A stretch of DNA of 64,000 nt, from assembly GCF_011800755.1 (NCBI RefSeq), contig NZ_JAATJW010000006.1, positions 1 through 64,000 on the forward strand, read 5' to 3'. The stretch comes from Listeria valentina. GTDB lineage: Bacteria > Bacillota > Bacilli > Lactobacillales > Listeriaceae. The notes under the pieces were generated by a model, which did not search any database, had not been told where the DNA came from, and was given only the letters and a program-made list of their open reading frames with translations. The position numbers were made by a program, and so were the translations under genes. Of this stretch, positions 34,449-45,223 are shown one piece after another (position 1 is the first letter of the stretch; every line of letters starts with the position of its first letter).

Positions 34449-34910
34449 ATGGACTACATCAGAGAGATAAGAAAAAAAGTAGGAAATGAAAAAATTATTT
34501 TAAATTTTGTAGGAGGCTATATTAAAAATAACGAAGGAGAAATTTTACTCCAAAAAAGAAAGGATAAGAATGTTTGGGGATTTCCAGGTGGAGCTATTGA
34601 ATTAGGAGAATCCATTGAGGAAGCTCTTGTAAGGGAAATTTTGGAAGAGACGGGGCTTCAAATTAAGATGAAATCCTTAATTGGTATATATTCCAAATAC
34701 GAAGACAGTTATCCAAATGGTGACAAAGTCCAACCCATTTCCTATTTTTTTGAACTGGAGCTTCTTAGTGGAAAATTATCTACACAAGATGAAGAAACAT
34801 TGGGCCTTAAATACTTTAAAGAAAATAACATGCCACCGTTAGTTAATAAACAACACGAAGATTTTTTTACAGATTTAAAAAATTATGATGGGCAAGTATT
34901 TATTAGATAG
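34449..34910 (+). CDS. Nudix hydrolase
   Basis: A 153-residue Nudix protein. ATG at 34449 has AAAGGCGG upstream; the frame runs back to 34299 but without a site. The Nudix box G-x5-E-x7-REUxEExGU is complete (GAIELGESIEEALVREILEE then TGL), preceded by NVWGFPGG. Hydrolyses a nucleoside diphosphate derivative; substrate cannot be told. It is a single + strand gene among minus-strand operons, is more AT-rich than its neighbours, and has no clear terminator, so recent acquisition is possible. 34911-35170 contains nothing I can support. Confidence 0.88.
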   Translation: MDYIREIRKKVGNEKIILNFVGGYIKNNEGEILLQKRKDKNVWGFPGGAIELGESIEEALVREILEETGLQIKMKSLIGIYSKYEDSYPNGDKVQPISYFFELELLSGKLSTQDEETLGLKYFKENNMPPLVNKQHEDFFTDLKNYDGQVFIR

Positions 34911-35170
34911 AGATCTAAATGCACTGAAACTTTTATTAATGATTTCAAAAATATAACTATGAACTACAAATTCTGTCTAATTGCAGCCATTCTTATAAAA
35001 AATTAGATGCATTCAAAATTAGCTGCTCAAAAAACCCTACAATTAAAATTTTCCATATTTATAATTACTCTTTTCAAAACCTACGCCCAAAAAATAATAG
35101 GCAGTAGCATAAACAGACTTTCCAACTCGCACGGCTACCTTCCCCATCTATACAAAATTACTTCCATAAC

Positions 35171-35196
35171 AAAAAAAGCGCGCTTCCGCACGCTTT
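35171..35196 (-). terminator. nupC terminator
   Basis: Minus-strand AAGCGTGC-GGAA-GCGCGCTT stem with following Ts. Confidence 0.75.
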
Positions 35197-35202
35197 TCCC
35201 AT

Positions 35203-36396
35203 TTAAAAATACAATCCAACAATAGTTCCGGTCAAAATCGAAGCAAGTGTTGCTCCTAGCAATAGTTTCATTGAAAACTTCGCAACGGAAACGCTTTGTT
35301 TTTCGCTGATCGATTTGATTGAACCTGTGATAATCCCAACTACACTGAAGTTTGCAAATGAAACGAGGTAAGAGGAAATGATCGCATTGCCTTTTGGCGT
35401 TAGTTGCGACGCTAATTGATGTAAATCGCCCATCGCTACAAATTCGTTCGTCAATAATTTAGTGGCCATCAAGCTACCTACTTCGGTAATGTCACTAACG
35501 GGTACCCCCATCAAGAAGGCGATCGGCGAGAAGATATAGCCCAAAATCTGTGTAAAGCTGATGTGTAAAACGGCTGTAAAAGTACTATTTAAGAAGGTTA
35601 CAAGTGCTACAAACCCAATTAGCATCGCTGCGACAGTTACCGCTAATTTGAATCCTTGTAAGATATAGTTCCCTAATACTTGGAAAAATGGCTCTTTAGC
35701 CGCCTCACCTGTTAATTCGTCTCTTGTGATTTCATCTTCTGGACCTACGTCATAAGGATTTACGATACAGGAAACGATTAATGCAGATAAAATATTCAAG
35801 AAAACAGCTGTAACAACGAATTTACCAGGAACAAGTTCCATATATGCTGCAAGAACTGCGGCCGATACGGCACTCATTGCCGATGCACAAATCGTGTATA
35901 AACGTTTGGCATTCAATTTTGGAATTTCATCTTTTACAGTTAGGAAAACTTCTGGTTGGCCAAGGATCGCTGTTGAAATCGCAAAATAACTTTCTAGTTC
36001 GCCCATTCGCGCCACTTTGTTAAGCGCCCAACCTGTCCATTTGATGATAAATGGTAAAACTTTGATGTAATTCAAGATACCAACTAGTGCCGAAATGAAG
36101 ACGATTGGCATCAATACGTTTAGGAAAAAGACGGATGCGCCTTTTTGAATGACAAGGCCACCAAATACAAAGTTGATTCCGCCCGCTGCTTGTTCCATCA
36201 GCCAGCCGAAAAAGGAGGAAATACTGGATAAAACTTGAATTCCACCTGTTGTATTTAAACACAAGAAGGAAATTACTAATTGTAAGGCAAACATGATGCC
36301 CATTTTTTTTAATTTGATGTTCTTGCGATCGCTGCTGACTAGCCAGCCAATCCCAAAAACAAGCGCTAAACCAGTGAATAAAAAGATAAATCGCAC
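35203..36396 (-). CDS. nupC: Concentrative nucleoside transporter NupC
   Basis: A 397-residue CNT-family nucleoside/proton symporter with about 9-10 membrane segments, the usual size. Family segments visible: FGGLVIQKGASVFFLNVLMP-type middle, LGQPEVFLTVKDEIPKL, AIISSYLVSFANFSVVGI and GSIKSISEKQ near the C-terminus. Last gene of deoC-deoB-deoR-pdp-nupC, feeding nucleosides to the phosphorylase. ATG with GAGAGGTG upstream. Confidence 0.94.
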   Translation of the reverse strand: MRFIFLFTGLALVFGIGWLVSSDRKNIKLKKMGIMFALQLVISFLCLNTTGGIQVLSSISSFFGWLMEQAAGGINFVFGGLVIQKGASVFFLNVLMPIVFISALVGILNYIKVLPFIIKWTGWALNKVARMGELESYFAISTAILGQPEVFLTVKDEIPKLNAKRLYTICASAMSAVSAAVLAAYMELVPGKFVVTAVFLNILSALIVSCIVNPYDVGPEDEITRDELTGEAAKEPFFQVLGNYILQGFKLAVTVAAMLIGFVALVTFLNSTFTAVLHISFTQILGYIFSPIAFLMGVPVSDITEVGSLMATKLLTNEFVAMGDLHQLASQLTPKGNAIISSYLVSFANFSVVGIITGSIKSISEKQSVSVAKFSMKLLLGATLASILTGTIVGLYF

Positions 36397-36460
36397 GTTT
36401 CTTACACCTCTCTCATTAAGTTTACATTTCTATGTCTATTTAAGAAACATTTTTCTGTGA

Positions 36461-37765
36461 TTAATCAATGATTTTATAAATCATTTTTGGTGCCGTTGCT
36501 GTCTCCGCAATTTCAACATTTTGATAAATTAAGTCTTTAATGGATTCGATTTCTGCTTCTGGTTGATTGGCATAAATCGTCATTAGTGACTCGCCTGCTT
36601 GAACTGCGTCACCAATTTTTTTGTGTAATTCAATTCCAACTGCATAATCTAATTTATCACTAGCTTTTTGTCGTCCGCCACCAAGTAACATACTGGCAAT
36701 GCCAATTTCATCAGCTGTTATTTTAGCGACAACACCAGCTTCTTTTGCTGGAAGTTCGATTTTATATTTAGCTTGTGGCATGATGGTATAGTCTTCAATC
36801 ACACGTTCATCGCCACCTTGAGCTTTAATCATTGCTTTGAAACGATCTAGTGCAGAACCGTCAGCAATGGTTTTTTCAAGCATTTGTTTAGCTTCATCAA
36901 ATGTATTTGCCTTTTCACCTAGTAATACCATATAACTTCCAAGTGTCAACACAAGATCAACTAAATCTTTTGGTCCCTTGCCTTTTAATAAATCAATCGA
37001 TTCTTCAATTTCTAACGCATTTCCGATTTTATTTCCCAGCGGTTGGTTCATATCCGAAATAAGCGCCATACATTTCATTCCAACACCTTTTCCGATATCA
37101 ACTAGCGCTTCCGCTAGTTCTGTTGAATCTTCAAGCGTCTTCATAAATGCTCCAGAACCTGTCTTAACATCAATCACAAGTGCATCTGTTCCTGAAGCAA
37201 TTTTTTTACTCATGATCGAACTTGCAATCAGAGCGATGGAATCCACGGTATCTGTAACGTCACGTAGTGAATATATCTTCTTATCTGCTGGGGCAATATC
37301 ACCAGTTGCTCCGATAATTGCCAATTTTTCAACTTTTACTTGGCTGATAAAGTCTTTTTCACTGATTTCAATTTGATATCCTGGTATCGCTTCCAATTTG
37401 TCTAAAGTACCGCCTGTATGTCCTAAACCGCGACCTGAGATCATCGGAACAGGAATGCCAACTGCCGCAACAACTGCTGCAAGTGGCAAGCTCACTTTAT
37501 CACCTACGCCGCCAGTCGAGTGTTTATCTACTTTGATACCGGGGATTTCAGATAGATCCAAGTGTTCACCAGATTCCATCATTTTGATGGTTAAGCTCGC
37601 ACGTTCTTCTTTCGTCATGTTTTGGAAATAAATCGCCATAAGGAGCGCACTGATTTGATAATCAGGAATGGTTCCGTTTACAACACCGTCTACAAAAAAT
37701 TGAATTTCTTCATCTGTTAATTCGCCACCATTGCGTTTGTGGTCAATTACATCTATCATTCTCAT
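36461..37765 (-). CDS. pdp: Pyrimidine-nucleoside phosphorylase
   Basis: A 434-residue phosphorylase splitting uridine and thymidine (deoxy)nucleosides with phosphate. KHSTGGVGDKVSLPLAAVVAA near residue 85 is the phosphate site, SGRGLGHTGGTLDKLEAIPG near 110 the family signature. Starts six bases after deoR stops; gives (deoxy)ribose-1-phosphate for deoB. Confidence 0.96.
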   Translation of the reverse strand: MRMIDVIDHKRNGGELTDEEIQFFVDGVVNGTIPDYQISALLMAIYFQNMTKEERASLTIKMMESGEHLDLSEIPGIKVDKHSTGGVGDKVSLPLAAVVAAVGIPVPMISGRGLGHTGGTLDKLEAIPGYQIEISEKDFISQVKVEKLAIIGATGDIAPADKKIYSLRDVTDTVDSIALIASSIMSKKIASGTDALVIDVKTGSGAFMKTLEDSTELAEALVDIGKGVGMKCMALISDMNQPLGNKIGNALEIEESIDLLKGKGPKDLVDLVLTLGSYMVLLGEKANTFDEAKQMLEKTIADGSALDRFKAMIKAQGGDERVIEDYTIMPQAKYKIELPAKEAGVVAKITADEIGIASMLLGGGRQKASDKLDYAVGIELHKKIGDAVQAGESLMTIYANQPEAEIESIKDLIYQNVEIAETATAPKMIYKIID

Positions 37766-37770
37766 ATCTC

Positions 37771-38718
37771 TTACTCCCTCTCGTAATCTATTAATGCTTG
37801 CGCTAGTGCTAAATCGATCACTGCATGATTAGCATAACCTGCTGTTAACACGGCATTTACGCCTGCAAGTTTTGCAACACCACTAGCAACTAGGATTGAA
37901 TAACGTTTTTCTTTTAAGTCGGATAATTGGATTCCAACTGTTCGTTCATTTAATTTTTCATCAACCAATTCGCCATCTTTATTAATAAAGCGAGAAACAA
38001 TATCACCAACTGCATGGTCTTGCAGATTTTCTTTTTGGCCTTCATCAAAATAACCTAATTGAAATAATAAAGCACTTTTACGAACTGTTCCGACGCTAAA
38101 TATAGCAATATTAGCTTTTTTCCCACAATCTAAAACAGCCTTAATAAAACGATCTTGCTCCACCATTTCTTTTGTCACTTGATTATCAAAAATTGTCGGT
38201 AGCGGCAAATATTGCGGTTGTGTATGATAAACGCGGCCTAATTCATTAATACTTTCATAGGCGTAAGTTCGTTCATTTTCAAAGTTAACGCTTCCTTTTA
38301 ATTGTACAACTTGAACGCCAGGGACTTCTTGATTCTCCATTCTCGTGGTTACAGAATGAATAGTCTTTCCCCAGCCGATTCCGATAATATCGTCTGGCCG
38401 AACGATCTTGGTCAAAAAATCTGCCGTATAAGCGCCGACACTGTTAATCGACAACGTTTCACCGTTAAAATTCGACGGAACGACCATGATTTTTGCCCCA
38501 TATTTTTTGGACAATTGCTGCGACAGCTCATCAGCGTTTAACAGCGGGTTAAAAATCTGGATTTTAACAAGACCGCTATCTCTAGCACTTCGTAATAACC
38601 GGGAAATGGTCGGGCGAGAAAGATTCAATTTTTTTGCAATGGCAGCTTGCCCCATATTTTCTTCATAATAAAGATGTGCTACTAGCAAACTTTGCTTGAT
38701 TTTTTCTTCATCTGTCAT
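37771..38718 (-). CDS. deoR: Deoxynucleoside regulator DeoR (SorC family)
   Basis: A 315-residue repressor of the SorC/B. subtilis DeoR group: N-terminal helix-turn-helix (residues 20-45, AAIAKKLNLSRPTISRLLR) and a sugar-phosphate effector domain with GIGWGKTIHSV near 115 and the C-terminal GVAKLAGVNAVLTAGY. In B. subtilis DeoR binds deoxyribose-5-phosphate, the substrate of DeoC. It lies in the middle of the operon it should control, through the operator at 40804-40817. Confidence 0.93.
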   Translation of the reverse strand: MTDEEKIKQSLLVAHLYYEENMGQAAIAKKLNLSRPTISRLLRSARDSGLVKIQIFNPLLNADELSQQLSKKYGAKIMVVPSNFNGETLSINSVGAYTADFLTKIVRPDDIIGIGWGKTIHSVTTRMENQEVPGVQVVQLKGSVNFENERTYAYESINELGRVYHTQPQYLPLPTIFDNQVTKEMVEQDRFIKAVLDCGKKANIAIFSVGTVRKSALLFQLGYFDEGQKENLQDHAVGDIVSRFINKDGELVDEKLNERTVGIQLSDLKEKRYSILVASGVAKLAGVNAVLTAGYANHAVIDLALAQALIDYERE

Positions 38719-38746
38719 TGTTATCCTCTTCCTCCCCGTTTTCCCT

Positions 38747-39937
38747 TTAGTTTAATTCTGCTAAAAAGCTTGTTCCCACTTTGCTACCGGAAACGCCAAA
38801 GTTGTCTGTTACAGTAGCGCCTAAATCAGCAAATGTTTTGCGAATGCCTAAACTGTTTCCTTGTTTCATGCTTGGCGAATAAGCTAAAAGTGGCACTTGT
38901 TCGCGCGTATGATCGGTTCCTTTAAAGCCTGGATCATTACCATGATCTGCTGTTATCATCAACAAATCATCCTCTTTCAAGTTGGCTAAAACTTGACCGA
39001 GTCGTTCATCAAAGTCCATCAAAGCTTGACCAAAACCAATTGGATCACGGCGATGGCCATACATTGAATCAAAATCCACTAAATTTACGAAACAAAAGCC
39101 ATTGAAGTCTTTTGCCATGACGTGATCTAAATGATCCATGCCGTCCATATTGCTTTCATTATGATAAACTTCATCTAATCCTTGACCGGAAAAAATATCA
39201 TTGATTTTGCCAATTCCAACTGTATGAATGCCAGCCGCTTGAAGATCATCCAAGTCGGTTTTGCTTGTTGGTTTTAATGCAAAATCATGTCGGTTAGCGG
39301 TTCTTGTAAAGTTATCTTTATTCGTTCCCACGTATGGTCTAGCAATGACACGTCCTACTACATATTCAGGGCCATTCACTAAGCCACGAGCAAACTCACA
39401 AATTTTGTAAAGCTCATCAACTGGGATGACTTCTTCATGCGCAGCAATCTGTAATACGGAATCGCCCGAAGTGTAAATAATCAAATCCCCAGTTTCTAGC
39501 TGATGTTCACCAAGTTCTTTAATAATTTCGGTTCCAGAAGCCGGCTTATTACCAACAATTTTTCGACCTGAGAACTCTGAAATCTTAGCTAGCAGTTCTT
39601 CCGGGAAACCATTTGGAAAATAACTGAGCGGCTCTGTAACAGGCAGTCCCATCATTTCCCAGTGACCATCCATACTATCTTTCCCCGCCGAAATCTCTGT
39701 CATTTTGCCATAATAGCCAAGCGGCTGTTCCGCCTTCGCCACACCTTCAATCGCAGTTTCTCTAAGATTCGATAAGCCTAATTTTTGCAAGTTTGGTAAT
39801 TTCAGTTTTCCTTGATACGCTTCACCGACGTGACCTAACGTATCTGAACCAACGTCACCAAATTTATCAGCATCCGGTGCGGCTCCAGTTCCAACAGAAT
39901 CAATCACGATCGCAAAAACTCGATTGTACTTGTTCAT
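38747..39937 (-). CDS. deoB: Phosphopentomutase
   Basis: A 396-residue member of the alkaline phosphatase superfamily: metal-binding [16 protein letters not shown] near residue 13, [13 protein letters not shown] near 83 and [19 protein letters not shown] near 325. Converts (deoxy)ribose-1-phosphate to the 5-phosphate, linking pdp with deoC. Lies between deoC and deoR. Confidence 0.97.
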   Translation of the reverse strand: MNKYNRVFAIVIDSVGTGAAPDADKFGDVGSDTLGHVGEAYQGKLKLPNLQKLGLSNLRETAIEGVAKAEQPLGYYGKMTEISAGKDSMDGHWEMMGLPVTEPLSYFPNGFPEELLAKISEFSGRKIVGNKPASGTEIIKELGEHQLETGDLIIYTSGDSVLQIAAHEEVIPVDELYKICEFARGLVNGPEYVVGRVIARPYVGTNKDNFTRTANRHDFALKPTSKTDLDDLQAAGIHTVGIGKINDIFSGQGLDEVYHNESNMDGMDHLDHVMAKDFNGFCFVNLVDFDSMYGHRRDPIGFGQALMDFDERLGQVLANLKEDDLLMITADHGNDPGFKGTDHTREQVPLLAYSPSMKQGNSLGIRKTFADLGATVTDNFGVSGSKVGTSFLAELN

Positions 39938-40076
39938 GAAAAAGTCTCCTTCTCTATTAAAGTTACTCGATTACACAATTCATTGTAATTGAGCGAAATA
40001 CCTGGTTTCTACTTAAATCTTCTTTAAGCAGTTTTTTCGTTATTTCTCTTCTTACATTTTACATGGAATGTCTATC

Positions 40077-40736
40077 TTAAGCCAATATTTGTTTTGTCGC
40101 ACTTACACCAAGACGGCTAGCCCCAGCTTCGATCATTGCTAAAGCTTCTTCTTTAGAGTGGATTCCACCAGAAGCTTTCACTCCTAGACGATCTCCAACT
40201 GTTTTACGCATTAAAGCAACATCTTCTACTTTTGCACCAGCTGAACTAAATCCTGTTGAAGTTTTCACATAATCTGCGCCAGCTTTTTCTGAAATTTCAC
40301 AAGCAGCTACGATTTGTTCGTTGTTCAAGTAAGAAGTTTCAATGATAACTTTTAATAATTTGCCTGTTTTGTGAGTTTCTAGAGCCACGTCATGAATATC
40401 TTTTTCAACTTCACCATGGTTTCCAGCAATCAGTTCCCCGATATTTAAAACCATATCAATTTCTTCAGCACCATCTTGAATGGCAACTTGTGTTTCGAAT
40501 ACTTTTGATTTCGTTGTTGTCGCTCCAAGTGGGAACCCAACAACAGCGATTGGTTTTACTGTTGAACCTTTCAGTTGTTCTGCAACAAATGGAATCCAGT
40601 AAGCGTTAACACAAACAGAAGCAGTGTTATATTTTAATGCTTCCTGACAAGTGACCTCAATGTCGCTTTTTGTCGCATTTGGTTTTAAATTTGTGTGATC
40701 TAAATATTTGGCTAATTCTGCAGTCGTTATATTCAT
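40077..40736 (-). CDS. deoC: Deoxyribose-phosphate aldolase
   Basis: A 219-residue class I aldolase: Schiff-base Lys in GADYVKTSTGFSSAGA near residue 150 and the second Lys in GVKASGGIHSKEEAL near 180; NKHTxL-like N-terminus DHTNLKPNAT. Splits deoxyribose-5-phosphate into acetaldehyde and glyceraldehyde-3-phosphate. First gene of the five-gene deo cluster; GAAAGGGG upstream. Confidence 0.97.
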   Translation of the reverse strand: MNITTAELAKYLDHTNLKPNATKSDIEVTCQEALKYNTASVCVNAYWIPFVAEQLKGSTVKPIAVVGFPLGATTTKSKVFETQVAIQDGAEEIDMVLNIGELIAGNHGEVEKDIHDVALETHKTGKLLKVIIETSYLNNEQIVAACEISEKAGADYVKTSTGFSSAGAKVEDVALMRKTVGDRLGVKASGGIHSKEEALAMIEAGASRLGVSATKQILA

Positions 40737-40765
40737 TTTTGTAACCCCTTTCTTTTTACAAATTT

Positions 40766-40817
40766 ATCATAGCACACACTTTTACATTTGTAAAATGTAT
40801 TTTTGAAATTTTGTTCA
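40766..40817 (-). promoter_or_regulatory. deo operon promoter and DeoR operator
   Basis: TTTACA (40789-40794), 17-bp spacer, TATGAT (40766-40771) on the minus strand. TGAACAAAATTTCA (40804-40817) is an inverted repeat with TGAA/TTCA ends at about -45 to -58, the position and sequence of the B. subtilis dra-nupC-pdp operator as I recall it. Confidence 0.7.
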
Positions 40818-40867
40818 TAAAAAATATAAATCGCTTGAAACGTTGCTACAAAAACATTTTCACCAAT

Positions 40868-40910
40868 AAAAAACAGGAGTCTAGGAAATATTTTCCCTAA
40901 CTCCTGTTTT
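40868..40910 (-). terminator. qox operon terminator
   Basis: Minus-strand AAAACAGGAGT/ACTCCTGTTTT stem (inner TAGGGAAAAT loop region) followed by six Ts, after qoxD. Confidence 0.85.
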
Positions 40911-40924
40911 ATTTTAATAAAATT

Positions 40925-41257
40925 TTACATTAAATGGTTCATATGTCCGATTTCCATGACCCAATAAGAGCCAATGACAACCACAATCGCAATAAACGCT
41001 GCGAAAAGGATGTTGCCGACTTGGATACGGCCATCGCGACCTTCTGTCATGTGCATAAACATCAAAAGCTGTAAGGCTGCTTGAATGAATGCAAAGATGA
41101 AGATAATGACTAGCTTCACGCTATAGTTAAGCGAAGAGTAAAGTGCTACCCAAACAGCTAGCAAAGTTAATACGATGGATAAAACAAACCCAATGATATG
41201 CTTCCACGGAATACCCGATTCAGCATGTGCGCTATTTGTATTCTTGTTTTCAGCCAT
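40925..41257 (-). CDS. qoxD: Menaquinol oxidase subunit IV
   Basis: A 110-residue membrane protein with three hydrophobic helices (about 18-38, 46-66, 78-100) and the family middle [21 protein letters not shown]. Accessory subunit of the aa3-type oxidase. Starts directly after qoxC stops. Confidence 0.95.
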   Translation of the reverse strand: MAENKNTNSAHAESGIPWKHIIGFVLSIVLTLLAVWVALYSSLNYSVKLVIIFIFAFIQAALQLLMFMHMTEGRDGRIQVGNILFAAFIAIVVVIGSYWVMEIGHMNHLM

Positions 41258-41869
41258 TTAGTTCACCATCCCTAACAGGTAGACACCCGTGAAGATGAAA
41301 ATCCAGACAACATCCAAGAAATGCCAATATAGGCTTGAAATAAAGACTTTGGATGCTGCACGTGGCGTCAAACCGCGCATTTTAATTTGAATGAGGATAA
41401 ACGTAATCCAGAATAAACCGATCGTTACATGGGCTCCGTGAGTTCCAAGTAGAACGAAGAACGAAGACCAGTAAGATCCAACTTGCATCGTTACGCCTTC
41501 CATAATGTAATGTGTAAACTCATAGATTTCAAATCCAACAAAGCCAGCACCTAGAAGTAATGTGATGATCGAATAAACCATCAACATTTTCGTGTTACCT
41601 TTTCGCATTTCACCAATAGCTAAACCACAAGTGAAACTACTTGTAAGTAGCAAGAATGTCATGATAAGTACAAGCGGTAGTTCGAACATCTCTGCTGGCG
41701 GATGTCCCGCATTCGAACCGGCTTTCATCATCACAAAATAAGTCGCAAAAAGCGTTGCAAAAAGCGCAATTTCTGCACCAAGGAAAATCCAGAAGCCAAG
41801 AATGTTCAGTCTCCCTTGTTCAGATTGATACTCAAGTGGAAGGTTCGAATTTGTTTTTACAGATTCCAT
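41258..41869 (-). CDS. qoxC: Menaquinol oxidase subunit III
   Basis: A 203-residue protein with five membrane helices of the cytochrome c oxidase III type ([49 protein letters not shown]). Overlaps qoxB by 13 bp, so the two are translationally coupled. Confidence 0.96.
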   Translation of the reverse strand: MESVKTNSNLPLEYQSEQGRLNILGFWIFLGAEIALFATLFATYFVMMKAGSNAGHPPAEMFELPLVLIMTFLLLTSSFTCGLAIGEMRKGNTKMLMVYSIITLLLGAGFVGFEIYEFTHYIMEGVTMQVGSYWSSFFVLLGTHGAHVTIGLFWITFILIQIKMRGLTPRAASKVFISSLYWHFLDVVWIFIFTGVYLLGMVN

Positions 41870-43842
41870 GGGTTACCCTCCTTTACGCCCGTTTCACGTT
41901 CGTGAGCAGCATGCTCTTCTGTCGCACGAATTTCTTCAACTGAAACATGATAACCATCGTCTTTTTGGAAAGAACGATAAATCATGCAGCCTAGTACGCC
42001 TAGTCCTCCAAGGAGTCCAAGCCAGTACCAGTAGAAGACAAGACCAAACGCGCCGATGAAGAAGAAGACAGACATCACAAATCCGAGCATTGTGTTGCTT
42101 GGCATATGAATAGGCTGATAATTTTTATCGTCCAAGTAAGACTTGCCTTCTTGCTTCTTATTCCAAAAATCATCAATGCTGTGCCATTCTGGTAGAATTG
42201 CAAAGTTATATTTTGGTGCAACCGCAGAGCTTGTTGCCCATTCAAGTGTACGCCCAGCTCCGTCCCACGAGTCGCCACTTACTTCGCGTTTTGAATGTTT
42301 GAAGCTGTAAACGATATTCCAGCAAAGAATTAAGAATGCTATTCCCATCAGGAATCCTCCGATAGAGGAAATAAAGTTTAAGGTTGTCCAACCGTCTCCT
42401 TGTGTATAAGTGTAAAGTCGACGTGGCATGCCGTCGAGTCCCAAGAAATATTGTGGGAAGAAGCAGACATTAAAGCCGATTACAAAGATCCAGAAGAACC
42501 ATTTACCAATTTTTTCATTCAGCTTGTAGCCAAACAGTTTTGGATACCAGTAAATTAAACCGGCGAAACAAGAGAATACGGTTCCTGCGATCAACACATA
42601 GTGGAAGTGAGATACAAGGAAATACGTATTGTGATATTGATAGTCAGCCGCGGCCATGGCAAGCATAACCCCAGTTACCCCACCAATAACAAAGTTTGGT
42701 ATGAAAGCAAGCGACCAAAGCATTGGTGTATCAAATCGAATCTGGCCTTTATACATCGTAAATAGCCAGTTGAATATTTTAATCCCAGTTGGTATTGCAA
42801 TCATCATCGTCGTGATCGAGAAGAATGAGTTAACAAGCGCACCTGAACCCATCGTGAAGAAGTGATGGACCCAAACGATGAAACTCAAAATGGAGATGAC
42901 AACGATGGCAGCAACCATGGCTGGATAACCGAACAGTTTCTTTTTCGAGAAGGTAGAAATAACTTCTGAGAAAATCCCGAATGCTGGCAGGATAACAATG
43001 TATACCTCCGGATGCCCCCAAACCCAGAAAAGGTTGGCCCACATCATCGGTAAACCTCCGTTTGCTAGCGTAAAGAATGCTGTCCCGAATAAGCGGTCAA
43101 ATGACATGAGTGCAAGTGCCACTGTCAAAACAGGGAAAGCAAAGATGATAATTAGGGAAGTGATCAAAATCGTCCAAGTAAACATTGGCATTTTCATCAG
43201 CGTCATGCCTTTAGCACGCATCCGCATTATCGTGACAAAGAAATTAATCCCTGTCATAAGCGTTCCTATCCCGGCTATCTGAACACCGAGCAAGTAAAAG
43301 TTAATTCCATAACCTTGGCTAAATTCTTCTGCAAGTGGCGCATAGTTTGTCCAGCCTGCTGCTGGAGAACCGCCGATTACAAAGGACAAGTTGAAAAGCA
43401 TTGCCCCCATGAAGAATGTCCAGAAACTCAAATTATTTAAGAATGGGAATGCTACGTCGCGTGCGCCAATTTGAAGCGGTACTGCGATGTTCATTAACCC
43501 GATAACAAACGGCATCGCCATGAACAAAATCATGATCGTTCCGTGTGTTGTAAAGACTTCGTTATAGTGCTGTGCATCTAAAAACTTCATTCCAGGTAAA
43601 GCAAGTTGGGTACGCATCATGAGCGCATCCACGCCGCCCCGGAAGAACATTAAAACAGCAGCAATCAAATACATGATTCCAATCCGTTTATGGTCAACGG
43701 AAGAAATCCATTCTTTGAAAAGCCATTTCCATTTTTTCGTGTACGTTAACAGCACGACAATCCCAATACTAACGAGTGCAATCGACACTTGCGCACCTAA
43801 GATCAGAGGGTCGCCAGTGATGATAAATTCGTTCCATTTCAT
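41857..43842 (-). CDS. qoxB: Menaquinol oxidase subunit I (haem a/a3, CuB)
   Basis: A 661-residue haem-copper oxidase subunit. The six metal-ligand histidines are visible: low-spin haem His in FTTHGTIMI near 105, CuB His in [17 protein letters not shown] near 282 (with the cross-linked Tyr), the His-His pair VHHFFTMG near 332 and VSHFHYVLI near 418. Pumps protons while reducing O2 with menaquinol. About 15 membrane segments. Length and order qoxABCD are normal. Confidence 0.98.
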   Translation of the reverse strand: MKWNEFIITGDPLILGAQVSIALVSIGIVVLLTYTKKWKWLFKEWISSVDHKRIGIMYLIAAVLMFFRGGVDALMMRTQLALPGMKFLDAQHYNEVFTTHGTIMILFMAMPFVIGLMNIAVPLQIGARDVAFPFLNNLSFWTFFMGAMLFNLSFVIGGSPAAGWTNYAPLAEEFSQGYGINFYLLGVQIAGIGTLMTGINFFVTIMRMRAKGMTLMKMPMFTWTILITSLIIIFAFPVLTVALALMSFDRLFGTAFFTLANGGLPMMWANLFWVWGHPEVYIVILPAFGIFSEVISTFSKKKLFGYPAMVAAIVVISILSFIVWVHHFFTMGSGALVNSFFSITTMMIAIPTGIKIFNWLFTMYKGQIRFDTPMLWSLAFIPNFVIGGVTGVMLAMAAADYQYHNTYFLVSHFHYVLIAGTVFSCFAGLIYWYPKLFGYKLNEKIGKWFFWIFVIGFNVCFFPQYFLGLDGMPRRLYTYTQGDGWTTLNFISSIGGFLMGIAFLILCWNIVYSFKHSKREVSGDSWDGAGRTLEWATSSAVAPKYNFAILPEWHSIDDFWNKKQEGKSYLDDKNYQPIHMPSNTMLGFVMSVFFFIGAFGLVFYWYWLGLLGGLGVLGCMIYRSFQKDDGYHVSVEEIRATEEHAAHERETGVKEGNPWNL

Positions 43843-43858
43843 GTTTTAGTTTCCCCCT

Positions 43859-44965
43859 TTAATGGCCCTCATGGTCAGATTCTTTTTTATTAAATTCGTT
43901 CGTTTGGATGTCGTCTTCCATTTTCTTCATTTCTTTATCATAGTGCTTATCTGAGTGATATTTCTCGCCATTTTTAATGATCATTGGATCCATGTTGTGC
44001 CGTTCAAATTGCGGATTTGTAACCGTAACTGGACGAGCGGGTTTAAGTGGCTTATCAGAAATTGTCACTTTTTCATTTGGATTATGCGGATTCGTTAGCT
44101 TGTAGCCAAAACGTTCATACGCATAAAAGACATATTCAGGGTCTGCAGCCACATCAACAAAGGCTAAGTGAGTTCCTGAATAACTCTTTTCTTTCGAACC
44201 TTCTGGAATAAGCAAACGGTCATAAATATCTTGTGTCATCAGTGGAGAATTATCTTTTGTTTTCTTCGCCCACGCTTTATAGTCGCTTTCAGATTGTGCG
44301 ATTACGTTAAAGCGTTGTTCATGGAAGCCTTCTCCGTTAAAGTTCGCATTGCGTCCTTTATAAGTTCCTTCTTCATCAGCTTGTAAATACAAGTTCATCG
44401 TCATACCAGTCATGGCATATTTTTGACCACCTAATTGCGGCACCCAAAAACTAGTCATTGTATCTGCAGATGTTAATTTGAAGAGAACTGGTCGATCTGT
44501 AGGAATATGTACATAGTTGACAGTCTCGATACTTTCATTTGGATAACTGAATATCCATTTCCAGTCTACACTCGTCGCATAAATCACAACTGGATCCTTA
44601 TGCGATGTTACTTTTGGAGCTTCTTCGCCCGCATAAATCGTTTTGACAGTTGGAATTGCAAGTGCAATAACGATTACGACTGGAATAAGCGTCCATAAAA
44701 TTTCCAGTTTACGGCTCCCGTGCATATTTGGTTCGTAATTCTTTGGATTTTTTCGTTCACGGTATTTAAATAGAATAATCGTAAGCAACACAAAAATGGT
44801 TAACACGATCAGTAGCATGAAGAATATCGAATAGATAATTAGATTACTCTGATCTTTGGCAACCGGTCCCTTTGGATCTAGTACCGCTAAATCACCACAA
44901 CCGCTCAATACAGCTAGAAATCCAGCTAAAACGGTAAGAAGCAATGATTTCAGTATCTTTGACAC
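43859..44965 (-). CDS. qoxA: Menaquinol oxidase subunit II (lipoprotein)
   Basis: A 368-residue subunit II starting at GTG 44965, with GAGGGG upstream; the frame extends to 45091 without a site. The signal peptide ends in lipobox LSGC (Cys23), followed by two membrane helices (near 40-65, 80-105) and an extracytoplasmic cupredoxin domain. The CuA ligands of cytochrome c oxidases are absent, as expected for a quinol oxidase. His- and Glu-rich C-terminal tail. First gene of qoxABCD. Confidence 0.95.
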   Translation of the reverse strand: MSKILKSLLLTVLAGFLAVLSGCGDLAVLDPKGPVAKDQSNLIIYSIFFMLLIVLTIFVLLTIILFKYRERKNPKNYEPNMHGSRKLEILWTLIPVVIVIALAIPTVKTIYAGEEAPKVTSHKDPVVIYATSVDWKWIFSYPNESIETVNYVHIPTDRPVLFKLTSADTMTSFWVPQLGGQKYAMTGMTMNLYLQADEEGTYKGRNANFNGEGFHEQRFNVIAQSESDYKAWAKKTKDNSPLMTQDIYDRLLIPEGSKEKSYSGTHLAFVDVAADPEYVFYAYERFGYKLTNPHNPNEKVTISDKPLKPARPVTVTNPQFERHNMDPMIIKNGEKYHSDKHYDKEMKKMEDDIQTNEFNKKESDHEGH

Positions 44966-45121
44966 CCTAATCCCCTCTTTTCCTTTTGAAGTATACAATT
45001 CGTATAACGCGCATAAAATATTAAAATTCCTGATTCGTTTTCTACTCCCGCAAAGCATGTATTCGATTATTTTCACAAACTTCTCAAGCAATAAAAAACA
45101 CTATGTGCATATTCGCTTAAT

Positions 45122-45150
45122 ATTATAACCTATATCTATCAATTATTCAA
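45122..45150 (-). promoter_or_regulatory. qoxABCD promoter
   Basis: TTGAAT (45145-45150), 17-bp spacer, TATAAT (45122-45127) on the minus strand, leaving a leader of about 150 bases before qoxA. Confidence 0.72.
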
Positions 45151-45180
45151 AGGCTGCACATATTAAATTTTTCACAAACA

Positions 45181-45216
45181 AAAAAAGACCCGACCTAGTG
45201 AAATCAGATCGAGTTT
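45181..45216 (-). terminator. mvaK2 terminator
   Basis: ACTCGATCT pairs with AGGTCGGGT (two G-U) and is followed by seven Ts on the minus strand, eight bases after mvaK2. No comparable signal is found between the Fur-box promoter and this point. Confidence 0.75.
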
Positions 45217-45223
45217 TTAACCT

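Noticed and set aside
35007-35225. 72-codon + strand frame between Nudix gene and nupC
   Set aside because: Lacks a Shine-Dalgarno, runs through the nupC terminator into nupC, and has no recognisable features.
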